A program made the position numbers and the translations under genes. A model generated the notes under the pieces. The model was given only the letters and a program-made list of their open reading frames with translations, searched no databases and was not told the origin of the DNA. From Myxococcales bacterium (GTDB lineage Bacteria > Myxococcota > Polyangia > Nannocystales > Nannocystaceae), in the NCBI GenBank assembly GCA_016793465.1, contig JAEUJW010000067.1, forward strand, positions 346,940 to 410,939: a stretch of DNA of 64,000 nt, read 5' to 3'. Shown here in pieces: positions 62,238 to 64,000 of this stretch. The number at the start of each line of letters is the position of its first letter. Positions within the stretch are counted from its first letter, which is position 1.

Positions 62238-62933
62238 TCACGCGCCGCGGCGGATCTCGACGTGGAGCAGGCGCGGCGGGTCCGCGGGGCTGGCGAGGGC
62301 GCGGCGCTCGAGCTCGCGGACCACGTCCTCGTCGTCGCAGGTGCCGAAGATCGTGTGCTTGCCGTTCAAGCTGCCGAGCGGGCTGGTGGTCACGAAGAAC
62401 TGAGCGGCGCCGGAGTGCGGCGTGCCGGCGTTGGCGAGCGCGAGCAGGCCGGCGCGGTCGAACACGTGGCCGCTCGACATCTCGTCCTGCAACCAGAAGC
62501 CGGGGGTCTCCTGCGCGCCGCGGCGGCCGGTCTGCACGAACTGGCCGGCGACCGCGCGGTGGAACGGCACGCCGTCGAAGAACGGGGCCGTCTGCCAGGG
62601 TCCGCCGGGCTCGGCCTGGAACGGGCGCAGGCCGCGGGCGAGGCCGACGAAGTTGGCGACGGCCATGGGGGCGCTGCTGGCGTCGAGGCGGCAGTGGACC
62701 TCGCCGGCGTCGGTCTCGAGGGTGGCGTGCAGGGCGGGGCCCTCGGGCAGTCCGGCGAGCGCTTCGTCCATGGGGAAGCGGCCGCTGTAGGGGTCGCCGG
62801 CGGCCTGGTTGCGGGCGACGACCTCGGGGACCGGCGGCGCGAACGGGCGCGGCCCGCCGAGGGCGCAGGCGGCGAGGGCGAGCGGGGCGGACCACGCGGC
62901 GATGCTTCGGGGCGTGCGCACGGGCGGGAGCAT
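62238..62933 (-). CDS. Second cyclophilin-like lipoprotein
   Basis: 231 aa. A lipobox-like LALAAC (Cys23) and a cyclophilin domain with VANFVGLARGL, FFDGVPFHRAVAGQFVQTG (catalytic Arg kept) and AQFFVTTSPLGSLNGKHTIFG. More diverged than its neighbour and without the Lys-rich spacer. Tandem paralogue in the same operon. ATG 62933 is divergent from the lipoprotein gene starting at 62954. Confidence 0.85.
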   Translation of the reverse strand: MLPPVRTPRSIAAWSAPLALAACALGGPRPFAPPVPEVVARNQAAGDPYSGRFPMDEALAGLPEGPALHATLETDAGEVHCRLDASSAPMAVANFVGLARGLRPFQAEPGGPWQTAPFFDGVPFHRAVAGQFVQTGRRGAQETPGFWLQDEMSSGHVFDRAGLLALANAGTPHSGAAQFFVTTSPLGSLNGKHTIFGTCDDEDVVRELERRALASPADPPRLLHVEIRRGA

Positions 62934-62953
62934 ACGCTACTCTCGCCCGGCTC

Positions 62954-63607
62954 ATGATCGGCCGGTTCGCCTCCGCAAGTCGACGGCTCGCAGCGCTGGG
63001 ACTGACGGCCTCGCTGCTCGCGGGCGGGTGCGCCGGCAAGTCGGCGCGCGGCGAGCTGGGCGCGCCGGCCGACGCGACGGAGTGGGACAGCCGGCTCGGA
63101 CTGGTGTTCGACGACCGCTACACCGCGGTGCCGGTCGAGCTGACCGGGCGGGCGCCGATCGACGTGATGGACCAGCGGCGCTTCAGCCAGCGCATGGGCT
63201 ACGCGGACCTGGTGGTGCTGGTCACCGTCGACCAGGTGTGGAGCCGCGGCCTGCACGGCGGCGACCCGCAGCAGCGGCTCGACGTGACGCTCGGCGAGGT
63301 GCTGCTGGGCGAGCTGCCGAAGGGCACCGAGCTGGCCCAGGTGCTGCGCATCCGCGGCAACGCGCAGGCCGACCCGCTGCCGGCCGCGCTGATCGGGCAG
63401 GTGATGCTGCTGTTCGTGCGCTGGGCGCCGGGGGAGCGGCCGGCCTATCACCACCACGTGATGCCGGCCGACGCCGAGGCGGTCGACTGGATCCAGTCGA
63501 TGGTCCGGCACGCGCGGGCGGAGGGGAAGCTGCCGAGCGAGGGCGCCAAGTCGCGGGCGTCGAGGCGGGCCCAGCGAAAGGCGGCGCGCGCGGCCAGGGC
63601 GGGGTAG
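62954..63607 (+). CDS. Lipoprotein of unknown function
   Basis: 217 aa. Signal peptide with LLAGGC (Cys26), a single globular region (about 40-180; YADLVVLVTVDQVWSR... LDVTLGEVLLGELPKGTE... IGQVMLLFVRW) that looks like a beta-rich fold, and a strongly basic Arg/Ala/Lys tail. No family recognised. 20 bases separate it from the divergent cyclophilin start. Confidence 0.65.
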   Translation: MIGRFASASRRLAALGLTASLLAGGCAGKSARGELGAPADATEWDSRLGLVFDDRYTAVPVELTGRAPIDVMDQRRFSQRMGYADLVVLVTVDQVWSRGLHGGDPQQRLDVTLGEVLLGELPKGTELAQVLRIRGNAQADPLPAALIGQVMLLFVRWAPGERPAYHHHVMPADAEAVDWIQSMVRHARAEGKLPSEGAKSRASRRAQRKAARAARAG

Positions 63608-64000
63608 CGCTCTGGACCTTTAAAGGAAGAGCACGGGGTCGAGGCGACCGGAATTATGTTAACCGCGCCACGTCAAGCGCGAAATCGCCTCCCGATAAGT
63701 GAGAACAGAGCACAAACAAGATGCTTGACGCGCTTCGAGGCGGCGAGTACAACCCGCCTCCCTTGCCACGGACGAGCCGCACGGAGCGGCGCAGTCCTGG
63801 AACCCGGGAAACCCGGGCGACGGTGGTGAGACGGACTGGCTCCCTGAAAACTGGATAGCGGAAGAGGGAAACCAAGACGACGCTTGTGGGATCGTGGGTG
63901 CATTGACATCCACACCCCGTCGGGACTGCAGCCGAGAGGTAGCGGTCACCGACAACCGCCGGGACTGACTTCACGACCCTAACGGGTCGGAGCTTTGCCC
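63608..64000. other. Structured, non-coding-looking DNA at the window edge
   Basis: 393 bases without a convincing gene and less GC-rich than the genes before it. Contains CCCGGG(AAA)CCCGGG, CGACCC-TAAC-GGGTCG (hairpin near 63975-63990) and the repeated word CGGGACTG. The sequence style (GACGGTGGTGAGACGG; CTGAAAACTGGATAGC) recalls the 5' structured part of a group II intron or another large RNA, but the element would continue past the edge and I cannot confirm it. Confidence 0.25.

Noticed and set aside
63830..63860. rRNA spacer (a CTGAAAACTGGATAGC phrase resembles sequences near boxA)
   Set aside because: No 16S or 23S sequence is present on either side within the window, so an rRNA operon cannot be supported.

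Overview
The window is very GC-rich DNA. It carries several eukaryotic-like Ser/Thr kinases, many short lipoproteins with Ser/Thr/Gly linkers behind the lipid-modified Cys, myxobacterial Cys-rich repeats, a WNxIK-repeat/ADYC-type lipoprotein and TPR-rich signalling proteins. That mix points to a myxobacterium, most likely a Nannocystis-like lineage; this is inferred from gene style, not from a marker gene. No rRNA or tRNA gene is visible.

Left chromosomal part (1-23,972). A partial flotillin and its NfeD/YqiJ-like partner are followed by a metabolic run (3-methyladenine glycosylase, HIT hydrolase, hemB, a double HCCA-isomerase-like protein). Then come a PAS-STAS regulator, a TPR/membrane protein, a vWA-like lipoprotein, a Ser/Thr kinase with a TonB-like tail, two tandem prolyl aminopeptidases, a DUF4139 lipoprotein, a 1328-aa kinase/STAND/FGE-like fusion, the pentad-repeat lipoprotein and a ferredoxin-linked adenylate cyclase.

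Central island (23,958-46,245). A Ser/Thr kinase-TPR gene is split by a 22-kb integrative element. The two halves are at 46,770-46,231 and 23,972-21,723 (minus strand). The element is bounded by a 15-bp direct repeat, GGGCTTGAAGTCGCG, whose complement encodes the RDFKP of the kinase catalytic loop. Joining the halves at this repeat restores one in-frame kinase of about 924 aa. The element carries a tyrosine recombinase fused to an HTH domain next to the left repeat, and candidate arm-type sites at both ends. Its cargo comprises two divergent paralogues with long low-complexity linkers, three further uncharacterised proteins beside them, an AT-richer single-chain methylase/nuclease/TRD protein (type IIG-like), a small HTH protein, a kinase-TPR-lipoprotein-lipoprotein operon, a DUF262-AlbA_2 fusion, and a SEC-C protein that ends inside its motif. 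No phage structural or conjugation genes are visible, so it looks like a defence/signalling genomic island.

Right chromosomal part (46,231-64,000). The kinase N-terminal half is followed by a membrane protein, a haloalkane-dehalogenase-like hydrolase, an exported NAD-dependent epimerase, an MFS/NTT-like transporter, a response regulator beside a hybrid sensor kinase that has lost its key residues, a HAD phosphatase, a degenerate transferase-like membrane protein, Lon protease, a 113-bp tandem repeat array, and small membrane and exported proteins including two cyclophilin lipoproteins. The last ~390 bases are structured, non-coding-looking DNA cut by the window edge.

A 16-bp palindrome, (A/C)TGTCC-N4-GGACA(G/C), occurs seven times in both host and island DNA.
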